From NCBI GenBank assembly GCA_009705165.1, contig WLCU01000061.1:1-6474 (forward strand): a stretch of 6,474 bases of DNA. The letters run 5' to 3'. How positions within the stretch are numbered: position 1 is the stretch's first letter; each line of letters begins with the position of its first letter. Both the position numbers and the translations under genes were made by a program. Positions 1-6,474 of the stretch are shown one piece after another. This stretch comes from Actinomycetota bacterium. GTDB lineage: Bacteria > Actinomycetota > Actinomycetes > Nanopelagicales > Nanopelagicaceae. The notes below the pieces were generated by a model that worked only from the letters and a program-made list of their open reading frames with translations, was not told the DNA's origin and did not search any database.

Positions 1-1143
1 AAGAACGCCTTCCTCGTTAAGCGTTGTAATTGCAGCCTCAATCAGTTCACGCTGTAATAAAGTTAGATTTCGTAAATCGTTCAAAGTTCGACGCCAACGA
101 ACTTCCGGTCTCCGGCGAAGTGCCCCAAGACCCGTACATGGTGCATCGATTAAAATCGCATCAAAAAACTCACCGCGATTTAATATCTCTCGTCCGTCGC
201 CGCACCAGACCCGCGCTCCGTGAACGACTTTCTTGACAAGGTCCGCGCGAGGTTGTGAAAATTCATTGGCTGTAAAGTTAATGTCGCGCAATTTTGCAAT
301 ACTAGATAAGAGTGCAGCTTTACCACCTGGTCCGGCACATAGATCGAGCCAATTAGCGCCAGCAGCTGCTGAAGCAAAAACTGTGGCTACTAACTGCGAA
401 CCTTCATCCTGAACACCTGCTAGTCGATGCCTTACCAAATCTAGGTTGCCAGGATTGCCTTTCATTCTGGCACCAAGTTCGGAGTACAAAGTTGGTTCAG
501 CCCCTAAATCAATTAGCTCTTGTTGTGTTGAATATCCGGGCCATGAGACCAAAGTTGGAAGGGCTGGAATGTTATTTGTTCGCAGTTCATTTTCGACTGC
601 CTCCCAATCCTTTAAAAGATCATAGTAAGCAGAAACGACCCATTCTGGATGTGAGTAAAGGATTGAGAATCGGGAAACATTATCTTTAATTAATTCTAGT
701 TGGATGAACCATTCAGAGTATTCTCTTCGTGTAACAGAACGCAAGAGTGCATTTACAAAACTTGCTTTGGACTCCCCTAACCTTTTTCTTGCCACTTCTA
801 CAGTTGCTGCCACAGCTGCGTGATCAGGTACACGAAGCTCATGAATTTGATGCACACCCATTCTGGCAACATCAACTATCCCTGGATCCACTTCTGACCA
901 AGGGCGATCTGATATTTGAGATAAGACATAGTCATGCTTGCCCTGCATTCGCAAAGTTCCATAAAGCAGTTCGGTCACAAAATTTCTATCGCGTTCCTCG
1001 AGGGACGATGCGCTGAGTGCAGCCGGAAGTAAAAGGTTTGAATATCCCTCGTTTCGATTTACTTCTGTAAGCAGATCAAAAGCTAGAAGACGAGCTGAAT
1101 CGGGCTTAGGTGATTTAAATGAGTTTCGTCGGGCTTCAACCAC
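1..1143 (-). CDS. rsmB: 16S rRNA (cytosine(967)-C5)-methyltransferase RsmB, 3' part beyond left edge
   Basis: RsmB (Sun/Fmu) methylates a cytosine of 16S rRNA (C967 in E. coli) using S-adenosylmethionine, acting on the rRNA in the cytoplasm. The frame is open for 381 codons from the GTG at 1143 to the window edge with no stop, so perhaps 60-100 C-terminal residues are missing. Residues about 15-150 match the NusB-like RNA-binding domain (FVNALLRSVTRR at 129-140). The linker carries HPEWVV (165-170) and VQDEGSQLVA (244-253). The methyltransferase domain shows the SAM-binding motif LDLCAGPGGK (266-275) and motif IV DAPCTGLG (333-340) with Cys336, the cysteine that assists product release. The catalytic motif VI cysteine should lie just outside the window. 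The GTG start overlaps the end of fmt by 8 bp, so the two are probably co-translated. A TTG at 1161, in frame, is an alternative start adding six residues. Other m5C RNA methyltransferases share motif IV, but the NusB-like domain and the fmt-rsmB order favour RsmB. Confidence 0.95.
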   Translation of the reverse strand, partial: MVEARRNSFKSPKPDSARLLAFDLLTEVNRNEGYSNLLLPAALSASSLEERDRNFVTELLYGTLRMQGKHDYVLSQISDRPWSEVDPGIVDVARMGVHQIHELRVPDHAAVAATVEVARKRLGESKASFVNALLRSVTRREYSEWFIQLELIKDNVSRFSILYSHPEWVVSAYYDLLKDWEAVENELRTNNIPALPTLVSWPGYSTQQELIDLGAEPTLYSELGARMKGNPGNLDLVRHRLAGVQDEGSQLVATVFASAAAGANWLDLCAGPGGKAALLSSIAKLRDINFTANEFSQPRADLVKKVVHGARVWCGDGREILNRGEFFDAILIDAPCTGLGALRRRPEVRWRRTLNDLRNLTLLQRELIEAAITTLNEEGVL

Positions 1144-2044
1144 AAAATTCCGCGTCTCCAAAACGTGCGCCGCGAGCAAATTCAACGGCTAACATTTCTC
1201 TTTTTCCTAATGGAACTACTTTTTCGATTACAAGGGCTCCGCCGGATACTCCAATGAGGCATTCACCTTCGTATAAACCAATCTGACCCGGTGCTAACTT
1301 CGAGTAATTGCTCAAGGCCCCAACCTTCGTAATTTTTAAATTATCACCTCGAAATATCGTCCAACAGACAGGCGCGGGGTAAAAAGCCCGTATTTTATTG
1401 ATGATTTCTTTTGGATCTGCGGCCCAATCCAACTTAGCTTCTTCCTTAGTAATCTTGCCTGCGTGAGAATGTTGGCCTACTTGGGGCTTAGGTAAATGTC
1501 CTTGGGTAATTTGGGAAAGGCTTTGCTCTATCGCTTCAACTCCGATGATGCTCAGTTCTGAAAATAGTTCGAAACTTCGCCACTTCGAATCGATATCGAT
1601 AGCCATCTGCGAATAAATCGGACCAGTATCCATCCCTTTGTCGAGTTTGAATACCGTTACCCCACTTGCTGTTTCACCGCTTTCAATTGCACGTTGAACA
1701 GGCGCGGCTCCGCGATATTTCGGTAACAATGAAAAATGTAAATTTATGCACCCAAACTTTGGTATATCAAGGAGTGATTCAGGCAAAATTACGCCATAGC
1801 CAATAGTAATAAGTAGGTCTAAATCAGAGATTACCGATTTAGTTTCGTCGAAATCCAAAGGCTTAACAACATCAATCTTGTTTTCCTTCGCCCATAAAGC
1901 TACTACTGACTGCTTCAAATCTAGACCCCGGCCAGATTTTCGATCTGGTTGTGTAATCACACGCACTAATTCATATTCAGAATGCAACAACCAATTAAGT
2001 GTTGGGAGCGCGACATCAGGAGTAGCTGCAACTCCTATCCGCAT
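1136..2044 (-). CDS. fmt: Methionyl-tRNA formyltransferase
   Basis: Fmt transfers a formyl group from 10-formyltetrahydrofolate to the amino group of methionyl-initiator-tRNA, producing the fMet-tRNA used for bacterial translation initiation. The protein has 302 residues, within the usual 300-315. The N-terminal Rossmann-type formyltransferase domain (about 1-200) contains QPDRKSGRG (32-40), the loop region that contacts the tRNA acceptor stem in E. coli, and the catalytic signature INLHFSLLPKYRG (100-112) with Asn101 and His103. The third catalytic residue is Asp139 in GMDTG. The C-terminal beta-barrel domain is marked by TKEEAKLDW (199-207), FYPAPVCW (221-228) and the final PLGKREM stretch (278-284). 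The ATG start overlaps the def stop codon by one base (TAATG) and has a good Shine-Dalgarno. It is the expected partner of def: one adds the formyl group, the other removes it. No catalytic residue is missing. Confidence 0.97.
   Translation of the reverse strand: MRIGVAATPDVALPTLNWLLHSEYELVRVITQPDRKSGRGLDLKQSVVALWAKENKIDVVKPLDFDETKSVISDLDLLITIGYGVILPESLLDIPKFGCINLHFSLLPKYRGAAPVQRAIESGETASGVTVFKLDKGMDTGPIYSQMAIDIDSKWRSFELFSELSIIGVEAIEQSLSQITQGHLPKPQVGQHSHAGKITKEEAKLDWAADPKEIINKIRAFYPAPVCWTIFRGDNLKITKVGALSNYSKLAPGQIGLYEGECLIGVSGGALVIEKVVPLGKREMLAVEFARGARFGDAEFCG
1144..1159 (-). promoter_or_regulatory. Probable ribosome binding region for rsmB, inside fmt
   Basis: Upstream of the GTG at 1143 the minus strand carries GGAG (1159-1156, spacing 12) and GGAA (1151-1148, spacing 4). 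Neither is ideally spaced, but together they favour the GTG over the in-frame TTG at 1161, which would overlap GGAG itself. The site lies within the last codons of fmt, so ribosomes finishing fmt would deliver directly to it. Confidence 0.4.
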
Positions 2045-2604
2045 TAAGTGTTCCGTCCGAAAAGTGAATGAGGTGATTGCTTAATTACCGGTGTATTTCC
2101 GGAATCTGTTTGTAGGTCAAACCATTCAGACTCACGTATTTCCTTCATTGCCAGCTTGCGATCTTCGGGAGTTAGGCGATCTATAAAGAGAATTCCATCG
2201 AGATGATCTGTTTCGTGTTGAAGTGCTCGTGCCAAGAACTCTGTTCCCTCAACAATTACTGGTTCACCAAACATATTAAAACCTTTAGCCACGGCCTTAA
2301 ATGCCCGAGGAGTTTCATAGCGAAGTTCGGGGAAAGATAAACACCCTTCTTCCCCATCTTGTAACTCTTGCCCAAGAGTAAGAATTGGATTAATCAGGTG
2401 CCCCAGTACGTCATCGACATTCCAAGTAAAAACTCGTAGTGGGACACCGATCTGCGGGGCCGCTAATCCAGCTCCAGGTGCATCCAGCATGGTGTCTGTA
2501 AGGTCTGCAACTAATTTACGTAGCTCTTTATCAAAATCAATAACTTCGGCGGCAGGTGTCAACAAGACTGGGTCTCCAAACAACCTAATTTCTTGAATTG
2601 ACAT
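2044..2604 (-). CDS. def: Peptide deformylase
   Basis: Def removes the N-formyl group from nascent proteins at the ribosome exit; it is a metalloenzyme, usually with Fe2+ in the cell. All three family motifs are intact in this 186-residue protein: motif 1 GAGLAAPQ (44-51, with Gln51), motif 2 EGCLS (86-90, metal ligand Cys88) and motif 3 HETDH (130-134, ligands His130 and His134, catalytic Glu131). The tail after about residue 150 is moderately long, as in many actinobacterial deformylases (type I-like in order of motifs). The ATG at 2604 follows priA by 21 bp, with GGTAGAG at 2618-2612 as a plausible Shine-Dalgarno. It overlaps fmt by one base, so the formylation/deformylation pair is expressed together. 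The enzyme looks active; nothing is truncated or unusual. Confidence 0.97.
   Translation of the reverse strand: MSIQEIRLFGDPVLLTPAAEVIDFDKELRKLVADLTDTMLDAPGAGLAAPQIGVPLRVFTWNVDDVLGHLINPILTLGQELQDGEEGCLSFPELRYETPRAFKAVAKGFNMFGEPVIVEGTEFLARALQHETDHLDGILFIDRLTPEDRKLAMKEIRESEWFDLQTDSGNTPVIKQSPHSLFGRNT
2045..2058 (-). promoter_or_regulatory. Ribosome binding site of fmt within the end of def
   Basis: The minus strand reads GGACGGAA (2058-2051) followed by a 6-base spacer to the ATG at 2044. This purine-rich stretch lies in the last codons of def and fixes the fmt start at the TAATG stop/start overlap, a classic arrangement for translational coupling. Confidence 0.6.
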
Positions 2605-2625
2605 GGCATAACTCTACCAAGAGAT

Positions 2626-4512
2626 TTAAAGAGAATAAGGATCGATCCGTGCGCTGAGACCTGACTTATTGGTGATACTTCTTTTGCGCAGTAGTTCATG
2701 CAAGAAATCTACAAAGGCCGACCGAGAATTATTATCAACAAGAAGGGATATTTTGCTATTTTCCTGATTGATTCTAGTTGGACCTAGAACTCTGGTTGAA
2801 TCCGGGATTCTTCCATCAGAAATCGCCTTTTGAATTCCAGCAGCTACGAATGTGGCCTGCGCAGTTGGAACGGTTAAAACCGCACTGGCTTGAAATGGTG
2901 GGAAATTAATTTCGGATCTAGAAGTTAATTCTCGCTTAACAATAACGACTGGATTCCAACGTTCAAGGCAGGAAATAATTGGATGCGCATCATCTAGCGC
3001 TAACAAGACCGCGCCTTTTGGCCTGATTAATGCAGAAGTTTCAAAAAACATTTCTGCTGCGCGTTCATTAGCACGCAAATCATCGTGGGCAAAATAGGAA
3101 AAAGCATCCAATATCGCCACAGCTGCATAACCGTTTTCGGCAATTGGCGCCGCCCCTGGAGTACTTAATACCAAAGACGGCTTGTCTTGAACAGAATCTT
3201 TGATCACGTCTCCGTAGGATAAGAAAACTGGCAAATTTGGAAATGCGCGTGATATTTCTTCAGACGCTAACTCAATGCCTCTTGAGAGTACAAATTTTTT
3301 ATCACGTTGGCAGAATGCGCATTTCCAGTTCATAGAAACTGAACCACACGTGCGACAGTTAGGATCGGCATTTCTCGAACTCAGACTTAGGGCGCCCCCG
3401 CAAGCGCACAGTGCCTTGTTTTTACAGTTCGTACAGAGAATCGCATTTGCATAACCTTTTCGCGGCAAAATAAACAAAACTGGCCCGACTTTGAGTGCGG
3501 CTCTTATCTCCCTAAAGATCCGAGGAGGTAAAAGGCTAGAGTCGACAGGTGAAAAAACTTTAACATTTACTCGCTCATTGGCGTGGTGGTATTGAATCGT
3601 CCCAGAATCAATTTTGCTAGCTAGATCAACTGATGGAACATAACCGCAGAAAATTAATCGAACGTTTTCCAGATCAGCACGTAATAGAGCTACATCTCGA
3701 ACATTCCACCCAGGCGAACGTAATTCATAATGCTGCGCCGATGCCTCCTTGTAGACGATAACTGTTGATCCATCAGGTAACGGAGTGAAGATTGAGTTAC
3801 GTGAACCAACTATTATTTTATTCAAACCCTTAACGGTCTCTAGAAAATTGGCGTATCTGATTGCCCGCGGAACTGCGCTATCAAGGCGAAGGGTTCGATG
3901 CTTAGTGTTGACTAACTTTGCGCAAATAGCATTCACATCTCGCTCATCAGGGGCAATGATCAAAACCGAACCAGTTTTTGCTGATTCTTCCGCTAAGGCA
4001 ACTAGCTCGTTAATGGAATCTCGAAAAGGCCTAAAACCAAAAAAAGAAGTACCTGCCGTAGGTTTTTTCTTAATATCTAATGGATTATCTTCTTGGGAAA
4101 AAGCTTTATCTACTGCAGCAACTCTTGGAGGTATAGCACTTCGCAATACATCATAAGGATGCCCGGCCCAGTGCTTACTAACGGCCAGAACTAATGCAAG
4201 AGAGGTAGAGGTTGCTACTGGATGTGGCGATAAAACCTTCGAAATTTGTTTAATCCTCGTTGACACTTGAGGCGTGGAGATTCTTTCCACAATAATGCCT
4301 TCAACTTCACGGGATGCGAAGGGAACTTGCACTCGGACGCCGAGTTGAGCAGTCTCAGAAAGAGATTCAGGAATGGCATAATCAAAAAAACTGTCTAAAT
4401 GAAATACACCTGAATCGACCCAGACTCTGGCAAAAGGAAAGTTCTGCGCATTTGCCCCAAGTGGCGCAGCGGCAACTTGGGACTTTAATTTAAATAAACG
4501 TGGCGTAGCCAC
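2626..4512 (-). CDS. priA: PriA-type primosomal protein N', ATPase motifs degenerate
   Basis: PriA recognises stalled forks and reloads the replicative helicase. This 628-residue protein keeps the PriA layout. The N-terminal 3'-DNA-binding domain (about 26-115) contains FARVWVDSGVFHLDSFFDY (27-45). A winged-helix region follows (about 116-150), then two helicase-like lobes, a cysteine-rich zinc module with Cys360, 363, 369, 371, 386, 389, 398 and 401, and a C-terminal domain (RSEINFPPF 532-540; end ARIDPYSL). The ATPase is broken. No GxGKT occurs where Walker A belongs (about 155-170). The position equivalent to E. coli DEEH in VIVIDEEHD reads VIVYKEASA (251-259). The C-terminal lobe lacks the arginine-rich helicase motif. 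Loss of these motifs is known for actinobacterial PriA, often annotated as probable primosomal protein N', so this is probably a lineage trait and not a pseudogene. The frame is intact. Start is GTG, 5 bp after metK, without a Shine-Dalgarno. A role as DNA-binding restart scaffold is inference. Confidence 0.93.
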   Translation of the reverse strand: MATPRLFKLKSQVAAAPLGANAQNFPFARVWVDSGVFHLDSFFDYAIPESLSETAQLGVRVQVPFASREVEGIIVERISTPQVSTRIKQISKVLSPHPVATSTSLALVLAVSKHWAGHPYDVLRSAIPPRVAAVDKAFSQEDNPLDIKKKPTAGTSFFGFRPFRDSINELVALAEESAKTGSVLIIAPDERDVNAICAKLVNTKHRTLRLDSAVPRAIRYANFLETVKGLNKIIVGSRNSIFTPLPDGSTVIVYKEASAQHYELRSPGWNVRDVALLRADLENVRLIFCGYVPSVDLASKIDSGTIQYHHANERVNVKVFSPVDSSLLPPRIFREIRAALKVGPVLFILPRKGYANAILCTNCKNKALCACGGALSLSSRNADPNCRTCGSVSMNWKCAFCQRDKKFVLSRGIELASEEISRAFPNLPVFLSYGDVIKDSVQDKPSLVLSTPGAAPIAENGYAAVAILDAFSYFAHDDLRANERAAEMFFETSALIRPKGAVLLALDDAHPIISCLERWNPVVIVKRELTSRSEINFPPFQASAVLTVPTAQATFVAAGIQKAISDGRIPDSTRVLGPTRINQENSKISLLVDNNSRSAFVDFLHELLRKRSITNKSGLSARIDPYSL

Positions 4513-4517
4513 TTGGG
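4456..4517 (-). promoter_or_regulatory. Competing inverted repeats burying the priA start codon
   Basis: Three short repeats lie at the metK-priA junction. A perfect 10-bp inverted repeat pairs 4508-4517 with 4456-4465; in the mRNA the first arm is CCCAAGUGGC and contains the priA GUG (4512-4510). A second copy of CCCAAGU (mRNA, 4481-4475) can pair with the same downstream arm as a 7-bp hairpin with a 12-base loop, which would free the start. A third, local hairpin, GUGGC-UAC-GCCAC (4512-4500), begins at the start codon itself. The metK stop (4520-4518) abuts the structure, so a ribosome terminating on metK would open it. Repeats are seen directly; a regulatory role, most simply metK-coupled translation of priA, is inference. 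A 10-bp repeat at this distance could occur by chance somewhere in a window this size. Confidence 0.35.
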
Positions 4518-5708
4518 TTACTTAACTGCGTTTTGTAGCTCAGAAACACGGTTTGTGCGTTCCCATGCAAATTCAGCAAGTTCACGACCAAAGTGTCCAT
4601 AAGCACTAGTCAGCGAATAAATTGGGCGTAATAAATCTAAGTCGCGAATAATTGCAGCTGGACGAAGATCAAAAACAGTAGTGACAGCGTTTTGAATTTT
4701 CGACACCGGTACGGTCTCTGTTCCAAAAGTCTCCACAAAAACTCCAACTGGTTGGGCCTTTCCGATGGCGTAAGCGACTTGAACCTCGCAACGACGCGCC
4801 AACCCTGCTGCTACTACATTCTTTGCAACCCATCGCATGGCGTATGCGGCAGAGCGATCAACTTTCGATGGATCTTTTCCACTAAAAGCTCCGCCACCGT
4901 GACGCGCCATTCCACCGTAGGTGTCCACAATAATTTTTCGGCCAGTAAGACCAGCATCGCCCATCGGACCGCCAATCACGAAACGTCCGGTTGGATTAAT
5001 TAGCGTACGAAGATCTTTGCGTGGCAAATCAATGGTTTCCAAAATAGGATCAATAACATGCTTAATCACTTCTGGTGTTAACTGCTTAACTACGTCGACA
5101 TCTTCTGAATGCTGACTTGAAATGACAACTGTATTAAGTGCTACGGCGCGGTCTCCGTCGTATTCAATTGTTACTTGAGTCTTGCCGTCTGGGCGAAGGT
5201 ATGGAAGTAATCCGCTTTTTCGAACTTTCGTTAGCTGCTGGGCAAGTGCGTGCGCGAGCCAGATAGGAAGCGGCATGAACTCTTTAGTGTCATCGCACGC
5301 ATATCCAAACATTAATCCTTGATCGCCAGCGCCTTGCAAATCTAAAGGATCTACTTGTGAACCAACACGGTGCTCATATGCATCATCTACACCTTGGGCG
5401 ATATCTTGTGACTGTTGTCCAATCGATATCGAAACTCCACAACTATTTCCATCAAAACCTTTTTCGGAAGAGTCGTATCCGATATTTAAAACAGTATCTC
5501 GAACAATTCCATTTACATCTGCATAACCATCTGTTGTTACTTCTCCGGCCACATGGACTTGTCCCGTGGTGATAAGAGTTTCGACTGCAACACGAGATTT
5601 CTTGTCTTGTGAGAGCAATGAATCAAGTACGGCATCTGAGATCGCATCGGCAATCTTGTCTGGATGACCTTCGGTGACAGATTCTGAGGTGAATAGGCGT
5701 TGTGACAT
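4518..5708 (-). CDS. metK: S-adenosylmethionine synthetase (methionine adenosyltransferase)
   Basis: MetK makes S-adenosylmethionine from methionine and ATP, releasing phosphate and pyrophosphate; it is a cytoplasmic homotetramer needing Mg2+ and K+. The 396-residue protein is of normal length for actinobacteria. It begins with the conserved [14 protein letters not shown] (8-21), where His15 and Asp17 serve catalysis and metal binding. It carries both family signatures: [11 protein letters not shown] (126-136), and [19 protein letters not shown] (271-289), the phosphate-binding loop. The segment [20 protein letters not shown] (238-257) and the nearby DTYGG (262-266) are also intact. ATG at 5708 is 4 bp after the coaBC stop. 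On the minus strand AGG at 5719-5717 (spacing 8) and AGGA at 5714-5711 (spacing 2) lie upstream, both in the coaBC end. Its product is the methyl donor for RsmB in the same operon. I see no SAM riboswitch, and there is no room for one here. Confidence 0.98.
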   Translation of the reverse strand: MSQRLFTSESVTEGHPDKIADAISDAVLDSLLSQDKKSRVAVETLITTGQVHVAGEVTTDGYADVNGIVRDTVLNIGYDSSEKGFDGNSCGVSISIGQQSQDIAQGVDDAYEHRVGSQVDPLDLQGAGDQGLMFGYACDDTKEFMPLPIWLAHALAQQLTKVRKSGLLPYLRPDGKTQVTIEYDGDRAVALNTVVISSQHSEDVDVVKQLTPEVIKHVIDPILETIDLPRKDLRTLINPTGRFVIGGPMGDAGLTGRKIIVDTYGGMARHGGGAFSGKDPSKVDRSAAYAMRWVAKNVVAAGLARRCEVQVAYAIGKAQPVGVFVETFGTETVPVSKIQNAVTTVFDLRPAAIIRDLDLLRPIYSLTSAYGHFGRELAEFAWERTNRVSELQNAVK

Positions 5709-5712
5709 TGTC

Positions 5713-6474
5713 CTAACCTAACTGCTTAAGAGCGTAATCAAGTAGAAGATCCGATAGCGTGTCTTTGCTCTGGCGAGATACTGGGATATTTTCACCATTT
5801 CGAAGCAAAATCGTACCCTGAGTTTGGTCTTGCCCGAAAATCGCCCCGTCTGAAACATCATTGACGTAAATGAGGTCGAGATTCTTGGCCTCCAATTTAC
5901 TTGTGGCAGATGCAAGTAATTCGCGTGTTTCAGCAGCAAATCCCACCACTATTTGTTTTCCCTTTTTGGCAGAAATCGCCTTTAAAATATCAATGGTTTC
6001 TTCCAAATCAATGGAGATGTAATCCGCCTTCTTTATTTTCTCACTCATTTGTTTAATTGGCTTAGCATCTGCAACTGCAGCTGCCATAACGAGAATGTTG
6101 CATTCGGTAAATTCGTTTTCAACTGCATGCAACATCGATTCTGCATCCGTGATGTTGACAGTCTTTATTCCTGGCAGGTTAAGCCCGTCAATGTTTGCAG
6201 CAATTAACGTAACGTGAGCACCACGAAGATGGGCAGCTTTGGCTACGGCTATCCCTTGTTTGCCAGAAGAGTGATTTCCAATAAAACGGACAGGATCAAT
6301 TGCTTCTCTAGTTCCGCCAGCTGTAACAAGAACTTTTTTTCCCACAAGATCACCATCTCTTGTGCTTATTGCGCAAAACTCGGAAAGGATTCGCTCGGTG
6401 GTTGGAAAACGGCCAGCACCACTATCATTTCCGGTCAACCGACCAGTGTCAGGTTCTAAAACTATAAAACCCCG
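5713..6474 (-). CDS. coaBC: Bifunctional phosphopantothenoylcysteine decarboxylase/synthetase CoaBC, N-terminal part beyond right edge
   Basis: CoaBC (Dfp) couples 4'-phosphopantothenate to cysteine using CTP (CoaB) and decarboxylates the product to 4'-phosphopantetheine (CoaC) in coenzyme A synthesis. The last 254 codons are present. The frame is open through the right edge, and residues before the TTG at 6438 still fit the family (VLEPDTGR), so that TTG is internal, not the start. About 150-170 residues, most of the flavoprotein CoaC domain, are missing. Residues 1-30 are the end of CoaC, with the flap [11 protein letters not shown] (13-23). The CoaB domain is complete: VTAGGTRE (50-57), IGNHSSGK (65-72, Asn67 matching the E. 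coli Asn that stabilises the acyl-cytidylate intermediate), EKIKK (145-149), VGFAAET (177-183) and VNDVS (204-208). The CoaC flap carries Gly15 where E. coli has Cys158. It lies directly upstream of metK, 4 bp apart, as in other actinobacteria, where rpoZ normally precedes it. Confidence 0.96.
   Translation of the reverse strand, partial: RGFIVLEPDTGRLTGNDSGAGRFPTTERILSEFCAISTRDGDLVGKKVLVTAGGTREAIDPVRFIGNHSSGKQGIAVAKAAHLRGAHVTLIAANIDGLNLPGIKTVNITDAESMLHAVENEFTECNILVMAAAVADAKPIKQMSEKIKKADYISIDLEETIDILKAISAKKGKQIVVGFAAETRELLASATSKLEAKNLDLIYVNDVSDGAIFGQDQTQGTILLRNGENIPVSRQSKDTLSDLLLDYALKQLG

Noticed and set aside
180..377. Minus-strand 65-codon frame overlapping rsmB
   Set aside because: It is out of frame with rsmB, whose own frame carries the SAM-binding motif here. 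It is a shadow, not a separate gene or a frameshift.
747..1016. Plus-strand open frame of 89 codons opposite rsmB
   Set aside because: It is antisense to the NusB-like domain of RsmB; composition is what a reverse-frame shadow gives, with no known motif.
2044..2046. Possible def-fmt fusion or frameshift
   Set aside because: The TAATG overlap leaves a true stop for def and an ATG with good ribosome binding site for fmt; both proteins have normal length.
2607..2609. ATG five bases upstream of the def start
   Set aside because: It is out of the def frame; the ATG at 2604 gives the expected short N-terminus before the conserved deformylase fold.
3785..4156. Plus-strand open frame of 123 codons inside priA
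   Set aside because: It lies fully antisense to a region of PriA with clear family similarity, has no recognisable domain, and no convincing ribosome binding site.
4513..4520. SAM riboswitch or terminator between metK and priA
   Set aside because: The gap is 5 bp with no U-run after the stems, and the stems lie mostly within priA coding sequence, so a start-site coupling structure is the more reasonable reading.
6436..6438. TTG as start codon of a stand-alone CoaB
   Set aside because: The frame continues upstream to the window edge and still matches the CoaC family ([11 protein letters not shown]), so this TTG is internal to a bifunctional CoaBC.

Overview
The window looks like a piece of a housekeeping operon from an actinobacterium with unusually low GC for that phylum. 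Six genes all lie on the minus strand, so transcription runs from right to left. In transcription order they are coaBC (5' end cut off by the right edge), metK, priA, def, fmt and rsmB (3' end cut off by the left edge). The order matches, from memory, the conserved actinobacterial block (gmk)-rpoZ-coaBC-metK-priA-def-fmt-rsmB-rpe. Two protein features support the phylum: a PriA without its ATPase motifs, and a CoaC flap of the form GRLTGxDxGxGR. By eye the base composition is in the mid-40s percent GC, well below soil actinobacteria. A streamlined aquatic lineage such as the freshwater acI group (Nanopelagicales) is the best guess, but it is inference.

Layout from right to left: coaBC (5713-6474, partial), 4 bp gap, metK (4518-5708), 5 bp gap, priA (2626-4512, GTG start), 21 bp gap, def (2044-2604), 1 bp overlap (TAATG), fmt (1136-2044), 8 bp overlap, rsmB (1-1143, GTG start, partial). 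Essentially every base is coding. No non-coding stretch exceeds 21 bp, and I see no internal promoter, terminator, tRNA, rRNA, CRISPR array, mobile element or phage gene. The plus strand holds only shadow reading frames.

Functionally the genes share a methionine and cofactor theme. CoaBC makes 4'-phosphopantetheine for coenzyme A. MetK turns methionine into S-adenosylmethionine, which RsmB uses to methylate 16S rRNA. Fmt formylates initiator Met-tRNA and Def removes the formyl group from new proteins. PriA is the replication-restart protein, here apparently retained as a DNA-binding scaffold rather than a helicase.

I found no undescribed multi-gene system. The most interesting signal is at the priA start. 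The GTG lacks a Shine-Dalgarno sequence and sits inside overlapping, mutually exclusive inverted repeats directly after the metK stop codon, which suggests translation of priA coupled to metK. Other points worth checking are the missing ATPase motifs and a shortened zinc-ligand spacing in PriA, and the loss of the flap cysteine in CoaC.
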